Notes: generated by a model not told the origin, from the sequence alone. A DNA stretch of 64,000 nucleotides from Steroidobacteraceae bacterium (GCA_019187495.1 JABAQN010000011.1:54441-118440), one strand, 5' to 3'; numbered from the stretch's first letter, positions 9,714 through 21,040 are shown. Translations and numbers: made by a program.

Positions 9714-10727
9714 TCACTGACCTCTGGCAAGGGTGTCATGGGGAGGAGTCGCGTTCGGGCGGGCGCGACGCACCCGCTCTTCGACCTTGACGGCCTGCTG
9801 GCCGCGCGAGACGCCGAAGCCGCCGCGAAAGAGCGGCACGTCCTCGACGAGCACGGTGGCCCGGCCGTTGAAATCGCACGGCACGATGTCGCCGGGCTTG
9901 AGATTCAGCAGTTGCGCGAGCGACAGCTGCGCGCGGCCGAGCACCGTATCGAGCTGCACCTCGGCGTCCTCGATTTCCTCGCGCAGCGCCTGCGGCCAGC
10001 GCTCGTCGATCTCGGCACGATCGCTCTGCACGCCGGAGTCGAGCACGTCGCGCAGCGGTTCGATCATCGAGTACGGCAGCGTCACGTGCAGCTCGCCTCC
10101 GCCGCCGTCGAGATCGACGTGGAACGAGGTGATCACGACCACCTCGGTGGCGCTCACGATGTTCGCGAAGCGCGGGTTCACTTCCGAGGAGAGGAATTCG
10201 ATCTCGATCGGCGCGATGTGCGACCAGGCTTCGCGCAGGTCCGCGAAAATGCTCGTGAGCAGCATGTGGATCACCCGCGACTCGGTCGCGGTGAAGTCGC
10301 GTCCTTCGATCTTCGCCTGCCGGCCGTTGCCGCCGAAGAAGCTGTCGACGATCGCGAACACGAGCGACGGCCCGAGCACGACGAGGCCGGTGCCGCGCAG
10401 CGGCGTGACGCGCACGAGATTCAGGCTGCTCGGCAGGTGCAGCGTCTGCACGTACTCGCCGAACTTGCGCATCTGCACCGGACCCACCGACACGTCGAGC
10501 GAGCGGCGCAGCAGGTTGTAGAGGCTCGCGCGAAAGAGCCGCGCGAAGCGCTCGTTCAGCATCTCGAGCGTCGGCATGCGGCCGCGCACGATGCGCATTT
10601 CGCTGCCGAAGTCATACGGTCGCACCTCGCCCGGAGGCGGCGGCGAATCGGTGCCGACGGCGCCGCTGTCGACACCATGCAGCAGCGCGTCGACTTCGTC
10701 CTGGTTCAGCAGTTGCTGGCCGGTCAT
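9714..10727 (-). CDS. fliM: Flagellar motor switch protein FliM
   Basis: FliM is the C-ring switch protein (337 aa) that binds CheY-P and FliG. The N-terminal CheY-binding peptide is intact (LNQDEVDALLHG, residues 7-18). The central CheC-like domain follows, with ESRVIHMLLTSIFADLREAW, and then the C-terminal SpoA domain. An intact CheY-docking peptide together with an intact CheY in the same operon implies conventional chemotactic control, although cheA and cheZ must lie elsewhere. Confidence 0.97.
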   Translation of the reverse strand: MTGQQLLNQDEVDALLHGVDSGAVGTDSPPPPGEVRPYDFGSEMRIVRGRMPTLEMLNERFARLFRASLYNLLRRSLDVSVGPVQMRKFGEYVQTLHLPSSLNLVRVTPLRGTGLVVLGPSLVFAIVDSFFGGNGRQAKIEGRDFTATESRVIHMLLTSIFADLREAWSHIAPIEIEFLSSEVNPRFANIVSATEVVVITSFHVDLDGGGGELHVTLPYSMIEPLRDVLDSGVQSDRAEIDERWPQALREEIEDAEVQLDTVLGRAQLSLAQLLNLKPGDIVPCDFNGRATVLVEDVPLFRGGFGVSRGQQAVKVEERVRRARPNATPPHDTLARGQ

Positions 10728-10738
10728 GTGGGCGCGCC

Positions 10739-11221
10739 CTACTGCATCACGAAGCTGGTGAAGTAGATCGCCTCGAGGGCGTCCGGCTTGCCGCCTTCGC
10801 GCGCGGCGGCGGCGCGCACCGTCGCGAGTGCGCGCTCGCGCAGTGTCTCCTTGCCCGCGGAAGTGGCGATCACCGCGTACTGCTGGTTCGACAGCAGCAT
10901 CAGGAGGTCATTGCGCACGACCGGATCGTGCTGCTTCAGGAAATCGATGGCTTGCGGGTCGCGGCTCATGATCTCGACCGTGACCTGCAGGAAGCGCACG
11001 AGCTGCTCGGCTTCGAAGTTCACCACGAACGGAGGGTCGAGCTTGTAGTACAGCGCCGGTTGCGGCTTTGCCGCCGCGGGTGCCTCATCGTGTGTGCGGC
11101 CCTTGACGAACCAGAAGCCGCCGACGCCGCCCGCGGCCAGGACGAGGCACAGCACGATCCACAGGAGCTTCTTCGACTTCGCGGGGGGCGCGGCGGGAGT
11201 TTCGGCCTGGGCTTCGGACAT
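10739..11221 (-). CDS. fliL: Flagellar basal body-associated protein FliL
   Basis: FliL is a single-pass membrane protein around the stator. It is 160 aa with one helix at about 19-39 (LLWIVLCLVLAAGGVGGFWFV) and the periplasmic domain with YYKLDPPFVVNFE and RFLQVTVEIMSRD. The start at MSEAQAETPAAPPAK is preceded by an AGGAAG ribosome-binding site 8 nt upstream, which decides against a longer upstream frame. A sigma-54 promoter lies 45-60 bp upstream, so fliL probably heads the fliLMNOPQR-flhB transcription unit. Confidence 0.95.
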   Translation of the reverse strand: MSEAQAETPAAPPAKSKKLLWIVLCLVLAAGGVGGFWFVKGRTHDEAPAAAKPQPALYYKLDPPFVVNFEAEQLVRFLQVTVEIMSRDPQAIDFLKQHDPVVRNDLLMLLSNQQYAVIATSAGKETLRERALATVRAAAAREGGKPDALEAIYFTSFVMQ

Positions 11222-11265
11222 CTCGTTCACTTCCTCGATCGATCGCAGGCGATCGAGTGAAAGCG

Positions 11266-11281
11266 TGCAAGGCCGATGCCA
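11266..11281 (-). promoter_or_regulatory. Sigma-54 (-24/-12) promoter of fliL
   Basis: On the minus strand the sequence reads TGGCATCGGCCTTGCA, with GG and GC separated by exactly 10 nt as in the TGGCACG-N4-TTGCW consensus (two mismatches, outside the invariant GG/GC). The predicted transcript start is near 11255, giving a leader of about 34 nt before fliL. It lies in the 174-bp gap after fliK, the only sizeable gap in this part of the cluster. Confidence 0.82.
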
Positions 11282-11348
11282 GAGGGCCCCTCGCGCACGT
11301 AACACCCTGAATTGCCGGGCGTTGCGCCGGATGCTTCGATGTGAACCG

Positions 11349-11367
11349 GCGCACACGCGGTGTGCGC
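11349..11367 (-). terminator. Perfect hairpin between fliK and fliL (possible terminator)
   Basis: GCGCACAC and GTGTGCGC form a perfect 8-bp stem around the 3-nt loop GCG, 29 bp after the fliK stop. There is no run of T after it in the direction of fliK transcription, so intrinsic termination is uncertain. It could slow or attenuate read-through, or be a protein-binding palindrome upstream of the fliL promoter. Confidence 0.4.
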
Positions 11368-11395
11368 GACGGAAGATTGACGGTGAGTCGTCCCG

Positions 11396-12340
11396 TCAGG
11401 CGTAGAGGTCGAGCAAGCCGACGCGGGCGCGCACGGATGCGCTCGTGTCATCCGGTTCCAGGTCTATGCGGGCGAGGCCGCGCAGCGCGTGGTGGGCAGC
11501 CTTCGCGTCCGCCTCGCGCGGGTCACGTCCCGACACGTCCGCGTGCGTGAGCTGCAGGCCCTGCGTCGCAAGGAGTTCGCGCAGCTTCGGCAGCGCCTGC
11601 TCGAGCGCAGCGCGTGTATCGGCGTGGCTCGCGCCGAACGACACGGTCGCCTCATCCCCGCGGACGGCGATCCGGACCTCGAGGGGGCCGAGATGCGCCG
11701 GCGACAGGCGAAGCGATGCGGCCTGGATATCATCCTTTGCGAGCCAGACGAGACGTGCGGCGAGTTCATCGGACCAGCCCGGCGTCCCCACCTGCGACGC
11801 CAGCGGCGCCGCATGGCGCGCGGCCGCCTGCGCCTCGTGCGCCGCACCCGCCGGGCGCAGCGCACTGGTGACATCGACCGCAGGCGCAGGCGTCGGCAAT
11901 GGATGATCCTCGAGCGACGGTGCGGGCTCCTTCGTGGGTGCGGCCGTGGCGGCCTCGCCCGCGACATCGAGAGGCCGAGGCAGCGGCAGCGAAGCCCGGC
12001 ACTCTGCTTCGATCGCCTGCAGCGCGTCCTCGATCGCGCCCGATACAGGTGGCGGCGACTCAGGTGTCGTGGCGACCACCGGGCACACGAGCGCCATGGG
12101 CCAGATCGGCGCCATCACATCGGCGGACAGCGCCGCGGCATCGGCGGGCGCCGCCTGCCCGCCCTCCTCATCCTGGCCTCGTTTGATGCCGGCCGCGATT
12201 TCGAGGAGTTCGTCGAACGCGCCTGCCATCGCGGCGGCATCGACGATGTCGTCGGTCGGCGGAGCGTCCGCGGGCGACGCGGCAGCCGGCATGGCCGGCG
12301 CCGTGGCAATCGTTGGCATCATGCTGGTATCCCGTTTCAT
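11396..12340 (-). CDS. fliK: Flagellar hook-length control protein FliK
   Basis: FliK is the secreted ruler that measures hook length and triggers the FlhB switch. At 314 aa it is on the short side. Residues up to about 200 are Ala/Pro/Asp-rich low complexity. The C-terminal domain is recognisable: WSDELAARLVWLAKDDIQ, ASLRLSPAHLGPLEVRIAV, VSFGASHADTRAALEQALPKLRELL. Two in-frame ATGs lie close to the start (MKRDTSM). The first overlaps the fliJ stop by 4 nt and is preferred. Confidence 0.9.
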   Translation of the reverse strand: MKRDTSMMPTIATAPAMPAAASPADAPPTDDIVDAAAMAGAFDELLEIAAGIKRGQDEEGGQAAPADAAALSADVMAPIWPMALVCPVVATTPESPPPVSGAIEDALQAIEAECRASLPLPRPLDVAGEAATAAPTKEPAPSLEDHPLPTPAPAVDVTSALRPAGAAHEAQAAARHAAPLASQVGTPGWSDELAARLVWLAKDDIQAASLRLSPAHLGPLEVRIAVRGDEATVSFGASHADTRAALEQALPKLRELLATQGLQLTHADVSGRDPREADAKAAHHALRGLARIDLEPDDTSASVRARVGLLDLYA

Positions 12341-12783
12341 CTGCCGGTGCGCGGGCGCCGCTGCTGGCGGGCGCGCTCGTCCGTTTCACGCTGTTCGCGC
12401 TGCTCGAGCGAAGCGCGCTCTTCCGCCCGCCAGCGCTCGAGCACATGATCGATCGACTTCGCGCGCTGCGCGGCGCCGCGCCATTCATCCTGTGCGCGAT
12501 CACGCGCAAGCCGCACGTCCGCGACGATGGCGGCCTGCGCCTCGATCGCCTGCGAGAGGCGCGCGAGGAAGGTCTGGTAGTCGCGCAGTCCGGTCGCGCT
12601 GATGCCGCCCGCGATGCGCCGGCCGAAGCCGCCCGCATACTCCGAGCGATAGGTTTCGAGATCGGCGAGGCGACGTTCCGCATCGGCCACGAGCCGCTCG
12701 CACTTCGCGAGCGACGCCGCGCGTTCGCGCTCGTCGTGGCCGACCGCGCGCACCACCGGCTGCATACGCTTGACGCGTGTCAC
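12337..12783 (-). CDS. fliJ: Flagellar export chaperone/stalk protein FliJ
   Basis: FliJ is the coiled-coil stalk that inserts into the FliI hexamer and contacts FlhA. The 148-aa product is almost entirely predicted helix, rich in Arg, Glu and Ala, with the family-like opening [20 protein letters not shown] and a heptad-like body. Sequence similarity in this family is low. The call is secured by position between fliI and fliK with 4-nt overlaps on both sides. Confidence 0.9.
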   Translation of the reverse strand: MTRVKRMQPVVRAVGHDERERAASLAKCERLVADAERRLADLETYRSEYAGGFGRRIAGGISATGLRDYQTFLARLSQAIEAQAAIVADVRLARDRAQDEWRGAAQRAKSIDHVLERWRAEERASLEQREQRETDERARQQRRPRTGR

Positions 12784-14141
12784 TTGCCCTCCTCGCCGCC
12801 GATCACGTCGCCGAGCGCCGCGATGCTCGCCTCGAAGCCCGCCCGCTCGCGCATCGATTGCTGCAGGAACTTCTGGACCCGGGGCCAGCGGGCGAGCGCG
12901 GCATCGACCCGGGAATCGCTGCCAGTCCGATAGGCCCCGATCGCGATCAGGTCACGGTGCTGCATGTAAGTCGACAGCGCCTGGCGCAGTTGCCGCGCGG
13001 CTTCGAAATGCCCGGCCGACACGATTTCGTGCATCGCCCGGCTGACCGAGGCCTCGATGTCGATCGCGGGGTAATGGCCCGCCTCGGCGAGCCGCCGCGA
13101 CAGCACGAAGTGGCCGTCGAGGATCGCGCGCGCGGCGTCGGCGATCGGGTCGTTCTGGTCGTCGCCCTCGGTGAGCACCGTGTAGAAGGCCGTGATGGAC
13201 CCACCGCCAGCCGCGCCGTTGCCGGCGCGCTCCACGAGTTGCGGCAGGCGCGCGAATGCCGAGGGCGGATAGCCCTTGGTGGCCGGCGCCTCGCCGATCG
13301 CGAGCCCGATCTCGCGTTGCGCCTGGGCGAAGCGCGTCAATGAATCCATCAGCAGAAGAACGCTCTTGCCCTGGTCGCGAAAGTGTTCGGCAATCGCCGT
13401 CGCGAGCCAGGCACCGTGCAGGCGCATCAGCGGCGACTGGTCCGCGGGGGTCGCCACGACCACCGCGCGCCTTCGACCTTCGGGGCCGAGGATGCGGTCG
13501 ATGAATTCCTGCACCTCGCGCCCGCGCTCGCCGATCAGGCCGACGACGATGACGTCCGCCGCCGTGTAGCGCGCCATCATGCCGAGGAGCACGCTCTTGC
13601 CGACGCCGCTGCCGGCGAAAAGTCCGATGCGCTGGCCGCGGCCGACCGTCAGCAGCGCATTGATCGCCCGCACACCGACGTCGAGCGGCTCGGAGATGGG
13701 CTGCCTCGCCAGTGGATTGATCGGCCCGCCGCCCATCAGTCGCACCGGCGCCTCGCACTCGAGCGGGCCGAGCGCATCGAGCGGCCGGCCGGCGGCATCG
13801 ATCACGCGGCCGAGCATGGCGTCCCCGACCTTCACAGTCTGCATGCCGCGGGCCGGAACCACGCGCGCGTGCGGCGCAAAACCGTGCACATCGGTCGTCG
13901 GCATCAGGTAGAGGCGCTCGCCGGAGAATCCGACGACTTCCGCCTCGATGCGCTTGCCGCTGCCCGCGATCACTTCGCAGCGATCGCCGACCGCGGCTTC
14001 GCAGCCGGCCGCCTCGAGCGTGAGGCCCACGACCCGCGTGAGCATCCCCTCGACCGGCGGCGGCGGCAGGTGATCGGCACGGTGGACGTGACGCGCGAGC
14101 GCACGCCGCCAGTTCGCTTCCCGGCCCGCGTGTGTGTTCAT
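12780..14141 (-). CDS. fliI: Flagellar export ATPase FliI
   Basis: FliI is the F1-beta-like ATPase of flagellar protein export (453 aa). Walker A, AGSGVGKS, is at residues 176-183. [20 protein letters not shown] in the N-terminal barrel and the family signature around [19 protein letters not shown] are also clear. It overlaps fliH before it and fliJ after it by 4 nt each, forming the conserved FliH-FliI-FliJ ATPase complex cassette. Confidence 0.97.
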   Translation of the reverse strand: MNTHAGREANWRRALARHVHRADHLPPPPVEGMLTRVVGLTLEAAGCEAAVGDRCEVIAGSGKRIEAEVVGFSGERLYLMPTTDVHGFAPHARVVPARGMQTVKVGDAMLGRVIDAAGRPLDALGPLECEAPVRLMGGGPINPLARQPISEPLDVGVRAINALLTVGRGQRIGLFAGSGVGKSVLLGMMARYTAADVIVVGLIGERGREVQEFIDRILGPEGRRRAVVVATPADQSPLMRLHGAWLATAIAEHFRDQGKSVLLLMDSLTRFAQAQREIGLAIGEAPATKGYPPSAFARLPQLVERAGNGAAGGGSITAFYTVLTEGDDQNDPIADAARAILDGHFVLSRRLAEAGHYPAIDIEASVSRAMHEIVSAGHFEAARQLRQALSTYMQHRDLIAIGAYRTGSDSRVDAALARWPRVQKFLQQSMRERAGFEASIAALGDVIGGEEGK

Positions 14142-14764
14142 GTCGCGTCCCGCGCCGATGGCTCCCGTTCATCGCCGAGCACGTGCGCGATCGCGGCCTG
14201 GATGCGGCCCTCGAGACTCGCATCGATGCGCGTATGCCGGGCGGTGACGCGGCAGCCGCCGCGCGCCAGCACGGGATCCTCGACGATCTCCCAGGCCCTG
14301 CCACTGGCGGGCGCTGCGAGCGCGGCGTTCACGAGCCGCGCATCTTCCGGGTGCAGGTGCACGCGCACTTCCTGCGCCGCCGCCGGCAGCATCGCGACCG
14401 TATCCCGCAGGATGCCGATCACCTGGGAGGGCTCGATCCGCAGCTCCCGCCGCACGAGATGCCGCCCGACGGTCATCGCGAGCGTGGCGAGCTGTCGCAC
14501 GGTTTCCTCGTCGAGTTCCCCGACCGGCCGCCCGAGCGAATCGAGCAGCGCGCTCACCTGCGCCAGCTTCGCATCGAGCTCGCCGCGCAGACGCTGCGCA
14601 TCCGCCGCGGCGGCCGCAAGGCCGTCGCGCAGCCCGTTCGCATGGCCTTCCTCCCACGCCGCACGGCCGATCTCGTCGAGATCGGCGGCGGTCGGGCGAT
14701 CCTGGAACCGCGACACGAGCCGCCCCTGGACGGCAGGTGGCGCCCAGCGGGCGGCCTCAGACAT
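14138..14764 (-). CDS. fliH: Flagellar export regulator FliH
   Basis: FliH is the peripheral stalk-like protein that holds FliI at the export gate and regulates its ATPase. The start at [14 protein letters not shown] gives 208 aa and an 8-nt overlap with fliG. The frame upstream of this is open but lacks family character. The N-terminus includes [13 protein letters not shown], followed by a helical Ala/Leu/Glu stretch. The C-terminal part ([30 protein letters not shown]) is the conserved FliH/HrpE-type domain. Confidence 0.93.
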   Translation of the reverse strand: MSEAARWAPPAVQGRLVSRFQDRPTAADLDEIGRAAWEEGHANGLRDGLAAAAADAQRLRGELDAKLAQVSALLDSLGRPVGELDEETVRQLATLAMTVGRHLVRRELRIEPSQVIGILRDTVAMLPAAAQEVRVHLHPEDARLVNAALAAPASGRAWEIVEDPVLARGGCRVTARHTRIDASLEGRIQAAIAHVLGDEREPSARDAT

Positions 14765-15767
14765 AGGCTTCGCCGCCCTTGCCGCCGAGCGCGATGGTGC
14801 CGGCGTCGGAGAGGCGCTTCGCGACCGCGAGGATCTCCTTCTGCGCGGTCTCGACTTCACTGATGCGCACCGGCCCCTTGGCCTCGAGATCGTCGCGCAG
14901 CATTTCGGCCGCACGCTGCGACATGTTCGCGAATATCTTGTCCTTCAGCTCCGGGTCGGCCGCCTTGAGCGCGAGCAGCAACTGGTCGCCCGGCACCTGG
15001 CGCAAGAGCTCCTGCATGCCGCGATCGTCCACCTGCCGCAGGTCGGCGAACGTGAAGATGAGATCCTGGATCTTCGCGCCGAGGATGTCGTCGATCTGGT
15101 TGATGCGGCCCATGATCGCAGCCTCGTCGGTCGAATCGAGGTTGTTGATGATGTTGGCCGCCACCTTGGGGCCACCGAAGGTCGAAGCCTTGCTGGTCGT
15201 GCCCGCAAACTGCTTTTCCATCATCTCGTCGAGTTCGTTGAGCGCGGTCGGCTGCACGCCGTCGAGCGTCGCGATGCGCATCAGGATGTCGGCGCGCGCC
15301 ATCTCGGGCAGCTGCGCGAGCACCGCGGCGCCCTGGTCCGGGTCGAGATATGCGAGCACGATCGCGACGATCTGCGGGTGTTCGTTGCGCATCATTTCCG
15401 CGACGGCGCGCGGATCCATCCACTTCATCGCCTCGAGGCCGCGGCTCGAGCGCCCGCCGAGGATGCGCTCGATGACGCTCGCCGCCCGGTCCTCGCCGAG
15501 CGCCGTCGTCAGGACCTTGCGCAGGTAGTCATCGACGCCGACGCCGAGCGAGGTGTGATTCTCGACCGTGGTCGAGAACTCCTGCAGCACCGCGGACACT
15601 TCCTCGCGCGAGACACCGTCGAGCGCCGCCATCGCCGTGCCGACCCGCTGCACGTCGCGCGCGCTCATGTGCTTCAGGATCTCGGCGGCCTCCTGCTCAC
15701 CGAGCGTGAGCAGCAGGATGGCTGCCTGGTCGGTGCCGCTGCGCCGTGCCGTCGCCTTGTCATTCAT
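14757..15767 (-). CDS. fliG: Flagellar motor switch protein FliG
   Basis: FliG is the torque-generating C-ring protein, of normal length (336 aa). The N-terminal part binds FliF. The middle domain has the EHPQ motif (MRNEHPQIVAIVLAYLDPD). The C-terminal domain with the charged torque helix (FTFADLRQVDDRGMQELLR, then LKAADPELKDKIFANMSQR) is intact. The ATG at MNDKATARRSGTDQ overlaps the fliF stop by 8 nt. A longer open frame upstream runs inside fliF and is not used. Confidence 0.97.
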   Translation of the reverse strand: MNDKATARRSGTDQAAILLLTLGEQEAAEILKHMSARDVQRVGTAMAALDGVSREEVSAVLQEFSTTVENHTSLGVGVDDYLRKVLTTALGEDRAASVIERILGGRSSRGLEAMKWMDPRAVAEMMRNEHPQIVAIVLAYLDPDQGAAVLAQLPEMARADILMRIATLDGVQPTALNELDEMMEKQFAGTTSKASTFGGPKVAANIINNLDSTDEAAIMGRINQIDDILGAKIQDLIFTFADLRQVDDRGMQELLRQVPGDQLLLALKAADPELKDKIFANMSQRAAEMLRDDLEAKGPVRISEVETAQKEILAVAKRLSDAGTIALGGKGGEAYV

Positions 15768-17379
15768 CTTTGCCAACCCATGTCTTGACCACGCGCGCAA
15801 CCCGCTTCGGGTCCTGGGCCACGAGCGATCGGGCCTGCGCGACCTGTTGTTCGTAGGCGATCGCCGTGGCCTGAGGCACTGCGCGCGACGCCTCTTCCAT
15901 GAGTGCACCGCCATCAGGGCGCGCGGCGGCCGGCAGGATGCCGGTCGCCGGCGGCAGTCGCACGCCGGAGGCGAGCAATCCGCGGATCAGCGGGCGGACG
16001 ACGGCGAGCAGCAGCACGATCACGATGCCGGCGCCGGCGAGGATCTTCGCCAGTTCCCGCACCCACGGCGCCTGCCACAGCGGAATCTTCTCCTCTTCGA
16101 TCGGCTCGGCATGCTCGGCAATGAACGAGGCGTTCACGACGTTCACGCTGTCGCCACGCCCGGCGTCGAAGCCGACGGCATCCTTGACGAGCGTCGTGAT
16201 GCGCGCCAGCTGGTCGGCCGCGAGCGGTGCGCCCTTCACGTCGTCGACGAGCACGGCGACCGTCAGGCGCCGCAGGCGGCCCGCCGGCTGGCGCGTGTAG
16301 GCGAGCGTTCGGTCGATCTCGAAATTGCGTGTGCTCTGGCGCGAGGTGTTTTCCGGAGCGGCCGCCGGCGGCATCGCACCGTTGCCGGCGCCTGCCGCCG
16401 CGAGGCTCGCGGGAGCCCCGGCCGGCCGCGCCACGCCCCCGTCCGGTGGTTGATTCGACAGTGAACCGGGCACGCCCTGTGGACCGCCGCCTTGGCGGGC
16501 CGTCTCTTCCGAGAGCTGCTCGCTGCGCACGACCTGGCTTTCCGGACGGTACTGCTCGCGCGCCTCCTCGGTCACCGACATGTCCACCTGCGCCACCACC
16601 TGTGCGCGCACGCGGCCCTCGCCGATGAGCGGCGCGAGCAGCGCCTCGATGCGCTGGGTGTAGTCGGTCTCGAGACGGCGGGCGAACTCGAACTGCTTCT
16701 CCTGCAGCGCCGCGTCGCCCGTCTGCTCGCGCGCCGACAGCAGCCGGCCCGACTGGTCGACGACCGTCACGTCGCCGGCCTCGAGCTCCGGGATGCTCGA
16801 GGCGACGAGATTGACGATCGCGGTGACCTGCTCCGACTCGAGCCGGCGACCGGGCTTCAGTTGCACGAACACCGAGGCCGTCGCGGGGCGGCGCTCCCGC
16901 ACGAACACCGACTGGCGCGGGCTCGCGATATGGACGCGCGCACCGGCGATCGACTGCAGGCTCGAGATCGTGCGCGCGAGCTCGGTTTCGAGCGCGTGCT
17001 GGTAGCGGGCGCCTTCCATGAACTGGCTGACACCGAAGCCGGAGTCGCGCGCGATCGCGGCGAATCCGCCGTCACTTTGCGGCATGCCCTGCGCGGCGAG
17101 CGACAGGCGCGCATCGTTCAGGCGGCTCGTCTCGACACTGACGCTGCCCGCGGCCGCGTCCGCACGATGCTCGATGCCCGCCGCCTCGAGCGAACGCGTG
17201 ACCGCGACGAGATCGTCGGAGTCGAGATTCGTGTACAGCAGGCTCATCGAGGGCCCCTGCGACCACAGCACGATGCTCACGCCGGCGGCCACCGCCGCGG
17301 CGACGCCGAGCAGCAGCAGCAGCGGACGCACCCCCGCGCCGAGACGCCCCGTAACCTGCGATGCGATGTCCGCGCTCAT
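15760..17379 (-). CDS. fliF: Flagellar MS-ring protein FliF
   Basis: FliF forms the MS ring in the inner membrane, the platform for the C-ring and rod (539 aa). It has one membrane helix at about 18-40 and a second at about 446-465. The periplasmic ring-building motifs lie between them, including YTNLDSDDLVAVTRSLEAAGI and SVFVQLKPGRRLESEQV. The cytoplasmic tail QDPKRVARVVKTWVGKDE is the FliG-binding segment. It follows fliE by 10 bp. Confidence 0.97.
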   Translation of the reverse strand: MSADIASQVTGRLGAGVRPLLLLLGVAAAVAAGVSIVLWSQGPSMSLLYTNLDSDDLVAVTRSLEAAGIEHRADAAAGSVSVETSRLNDARLSLAAQGMPQSDGGFAAIARDSGFGVSQFMEGARYQHALETELARTISSLQSIAGARVHIASPRQSVFVRERRPATASVFVQLKPGRRLESEQVTAIVNLVASSIPELEAGDVTVVDQSGRLLSAREQTGDAALQEKQFEFARRLETDYTQRIEALLAPLIGEGRVRAQVVAQVDMSVTEEAREQYRPESQVVRSEQLSEETARQGGGPQGVPGSLSNQPPDGGVARPAGAPASLAAAGAGNGAMPPAAAPENTSRQSTRNFEIDRTLAYTRQPAGRLRRLTVAVLVDDVKGAPLAADQLARITTLVKDAVGFDAGRGDSVNVVNASFIAEHAEPIEEEKIPLWQAPWVRELAKILAGAGIVIVLLLAVVRPLIRGLLASGVRLPPATGILPAAARPDGGALMEEASRAVPQATAIAYEQQVAQARSLVAQDPKRVARVVKTWVGKDE

Positions 17380-17389
17380 TCAATCATCC

Positions 17390-17712
17390 TCAGATCGGCA
17401 TGTTCATGATTTCCTGGTACACATTGACCAGGCGGTTGCGCACTTCCGTCGCGGCGCGAAACGACACGCTCGCCTTCTGCAACTCGAGCATCACCTGCGA
17501 CAGTTCGACGCCGGGCACACCGCGCTCGAACTGCGTCGCGACTTCCGCGGCGCGCTGCTGGGCCGCATTGACCTGCCCGACTCCCTGCCTGAGGAACGAC
17601 GCGAAACCGGGCGCTTCCTTCGTGGCCGACGGCCCCGCGGGTGCGTGCGGCTTCGGCGCCTGCGAGGACAGCGCGCGGATCTGTGCGAGCACCTGGTCGA
17701 TCGCGAGCCGGC

Positions 17713-17716
<4 letters not shown>
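17390..17716 (-). CDS. fliE: Flagellar hook-basal body protein FliE
   Basis: FliE (108 aa) joins the MS ring to the rod. The C-terminal helical region is typical: [41 protein letters not shown] and [17 protein letters not shown]. Its start overlaps the fleR stop by 4 nt, so it is translationally coupled to the regulator and likely shares its transcript. No separate sigma-54 element was found in the end of fleR. Confidence 0.95.
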
Positions 17717-18681
<965 letters not shown>

Positions 18682-18693
18682 GCCCGGGAAGGG

Positions 18694-18709
18694 AGCAAGA
18701 AGCGTGCCC
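18694..18709 (-). promoter_or_regulatory. Sigma-54 (-24/-12) promoter of fleR-fliE
   Basis: The minus strand reads GGGCACGCTTCTTGCT, with GG and GC separated by exactly 10 nt and a single mismatch in the -24 block. It lies in the 58-bp space between the fleQ stop and the ATG at 18681. The predicted +1 is near 18683, two nucleotides before that ATG, so the transcript would be essentially leaderless. The same geometry is seen for flgA. Confidence 0.7.
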
Positions 18710-18739
18710 GTGCGGATCAGCGGGTTTTCGTGACCGCGC

Positions 18740-19906
<1,167 letters not shown>

Positions 19907-19936
19907 TCACACAACCTCTTCGCGTTGTTGGCGCGC

Positions 19937-19942
19937 ATTATT
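19937..19942 (-). promoter_or_regulatory. Possible sigma-70 -10 element upstream of fleQ
   Basis: The minus strand reads AATAAT (five of six to TATAAT), about 30 nt before the fleQ ATG in the 117-bp gap between the PilZ gene and fleQ. No good -35 hexamer was found at normal spacing, so this is only a weak candidate. A housekeeping promoter would fit fleQ as top-level regulator. Confidence 0.28.
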
Positions 19943-20023
19943 GTCGTGTCGGGCGCGCGCAGGGCGTGACGCAGGTCCGCGGTGCAACAACACGCGCGGC
20001 ACTGCGTCGCAATTCCGCGAAAC

Positions 20024-20590
20024 TCAGGCGGGGCGACTGCGCCCCTTGGCCACCTGCCGGCGATGGCGGCGGAACGCGAGCTTCTCGATGATGTCGGCGA
20101 CCGGTTCGCCGACCGCATCGAAGTCGACCTTGACATGCCGTCCCGCCTCGACGGCGGCGACCCGGCCGGGCATGCGCAGCGGCTGCAGCAGCGATTCGCG
20201 CAGATGGATCTCGAGCACGCCGTGGCTGCCGGCCACGGGCGTCGCGCCCCGGGCCTGCCACCTGGCGCCGCGGGCGTTGAAGCGGATCGGCAGCAGCTCC
20301 GGCACGGGCTGTTCGCGCGCCAGGATCCGCCCGACGAGATCGAGCAGCAGGTTGACCTTGAATTCGATGCGCTGCAGGTCGGCGGAATGCGGCGAATCCT
20401 CGTCCGGCTTCTCCACCTGCGCGCTGTCCTCCATCGCCGCGAACGTCTGCAGCACGCGCAGGTTCTGGTCGATCAGCGCGGCGGCCCGCTCGACATCGAG
20501 CTCGGCCTCGAGCGGCGTCCAGCGGATCGGCAACACGTCGGCGTAGGCGAGCTCCGCATCGAGGACGATGGTATCCGATGCCGGGTCCAT
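20024..20590 (-). CDS. PilZ-domain protein downstream of fliS
   Basis: This protein is 188 aa from MDPASDTIVLDAEL. The N-terminal third starts a beta domain (LPIRWTPLEAELDVERA), the middle is a long helical stretch (about 40-105), and the C-terminal part resembles PilZ with IRFNARGARWQA and VAAVEAGRHVKVDFD. The canonical c-di-GMP motifs are not both present: no clear RxxxR arm precedes the domain, and the (D/N)xSxxG element reads RFNARG. Similar genes follow fliS in Xanthomonas flagellar clusters, and a non-binding tetrameric PilZ type with long helices is known there. It starts 5 bp after fliS and may link c-di-GMP, or only protein contacts, to flagellar function. Confidence 0.72.
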   Translation of the reverse strand: MDPASDTIVLDAELAYADVLPIRWTPLEAELDVERAAALIDQNLRVLQTFAAMEDSAQVEKPDEDSPHSADLQRIEFKVNLLLDLVGRILAREQPVPELLPIRFNARGARWQARGATPVAGSHGVLEIHLRESLLQPLRMPGRVAAVEAGRHVKVDFDAVGEPVADIIEKLAFRRHRRQVAKGRSRPA

Positions 20591-20595
20591 GCCGG

Positions 20596-21000
20596 TCACC
20601 GCGCCCGCCGCTCCAGCGGCAGCGCGACCCATGCGGCCCGCACTTCGCCGAGCAGGCGTGTCACGTCATCCAGCAATTCCACCCGGTTCTCCGCATTGGC
20701 GCGCACCAGCTGGCGCGCCATGAAATCATACAGGCCGTCGAGGTTGCGGGCGATCTCCCCGCCCGCCTCCGTGTCGAGGCTCGCCCGCAGTTCCTGCACG
20801 ATCTCGAGCGCGCGCTGGATCAGCGCGCACTTCTCCGCGATGCGCCGGTGCTGCATGTTGCCGCGTGCCGCCGCGATGCGCTCCAGCGCGCCGTCGATCA
20901 GCATCAGGATCAGCCCGTGCGGATCCGCGACCGCGACCCCGCCATGCGAGGCGACGCTGCGATAGGCAGCCAGGCGGCTCGAATTCGTGTAGCCCGTCAT
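20596..21000 (-). CDS. fliS: Flagellin export chaperone FliS
   Basis: FliS (134 aa) binds the C-terminus of flagellin in the cytoplasm and prevents its premature polymerisation. The four-helix family is recognisable in YRSVASHGGVAVADPHGLILMLIDGALERI, seen in two parts, and in IARNLDGLYDFMARQLVRAN. It lies 40 bp downstream of fliD and just upstream of the PilZ-domain gene, in a filament-assembly block fliC-flaG-fliD-fliS. Confidence 0.95.
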   Translation of the reverse strand: MTGYTNSSRLAAYRSVASHGGVAVADPHGLILMLIDGALERIAAARGNMQHRRIAEKCALIQRALEIVQELRASLDTEAGGEIARNLDGLYDFMARQLVRANAENRVELLDDVTRLLGEVRAAWVALPLERRAR

Positions 21001-21040
21001 GCTGACCTTAACGGCCCCGCAGGCGGCGACTTGAGGCCGT

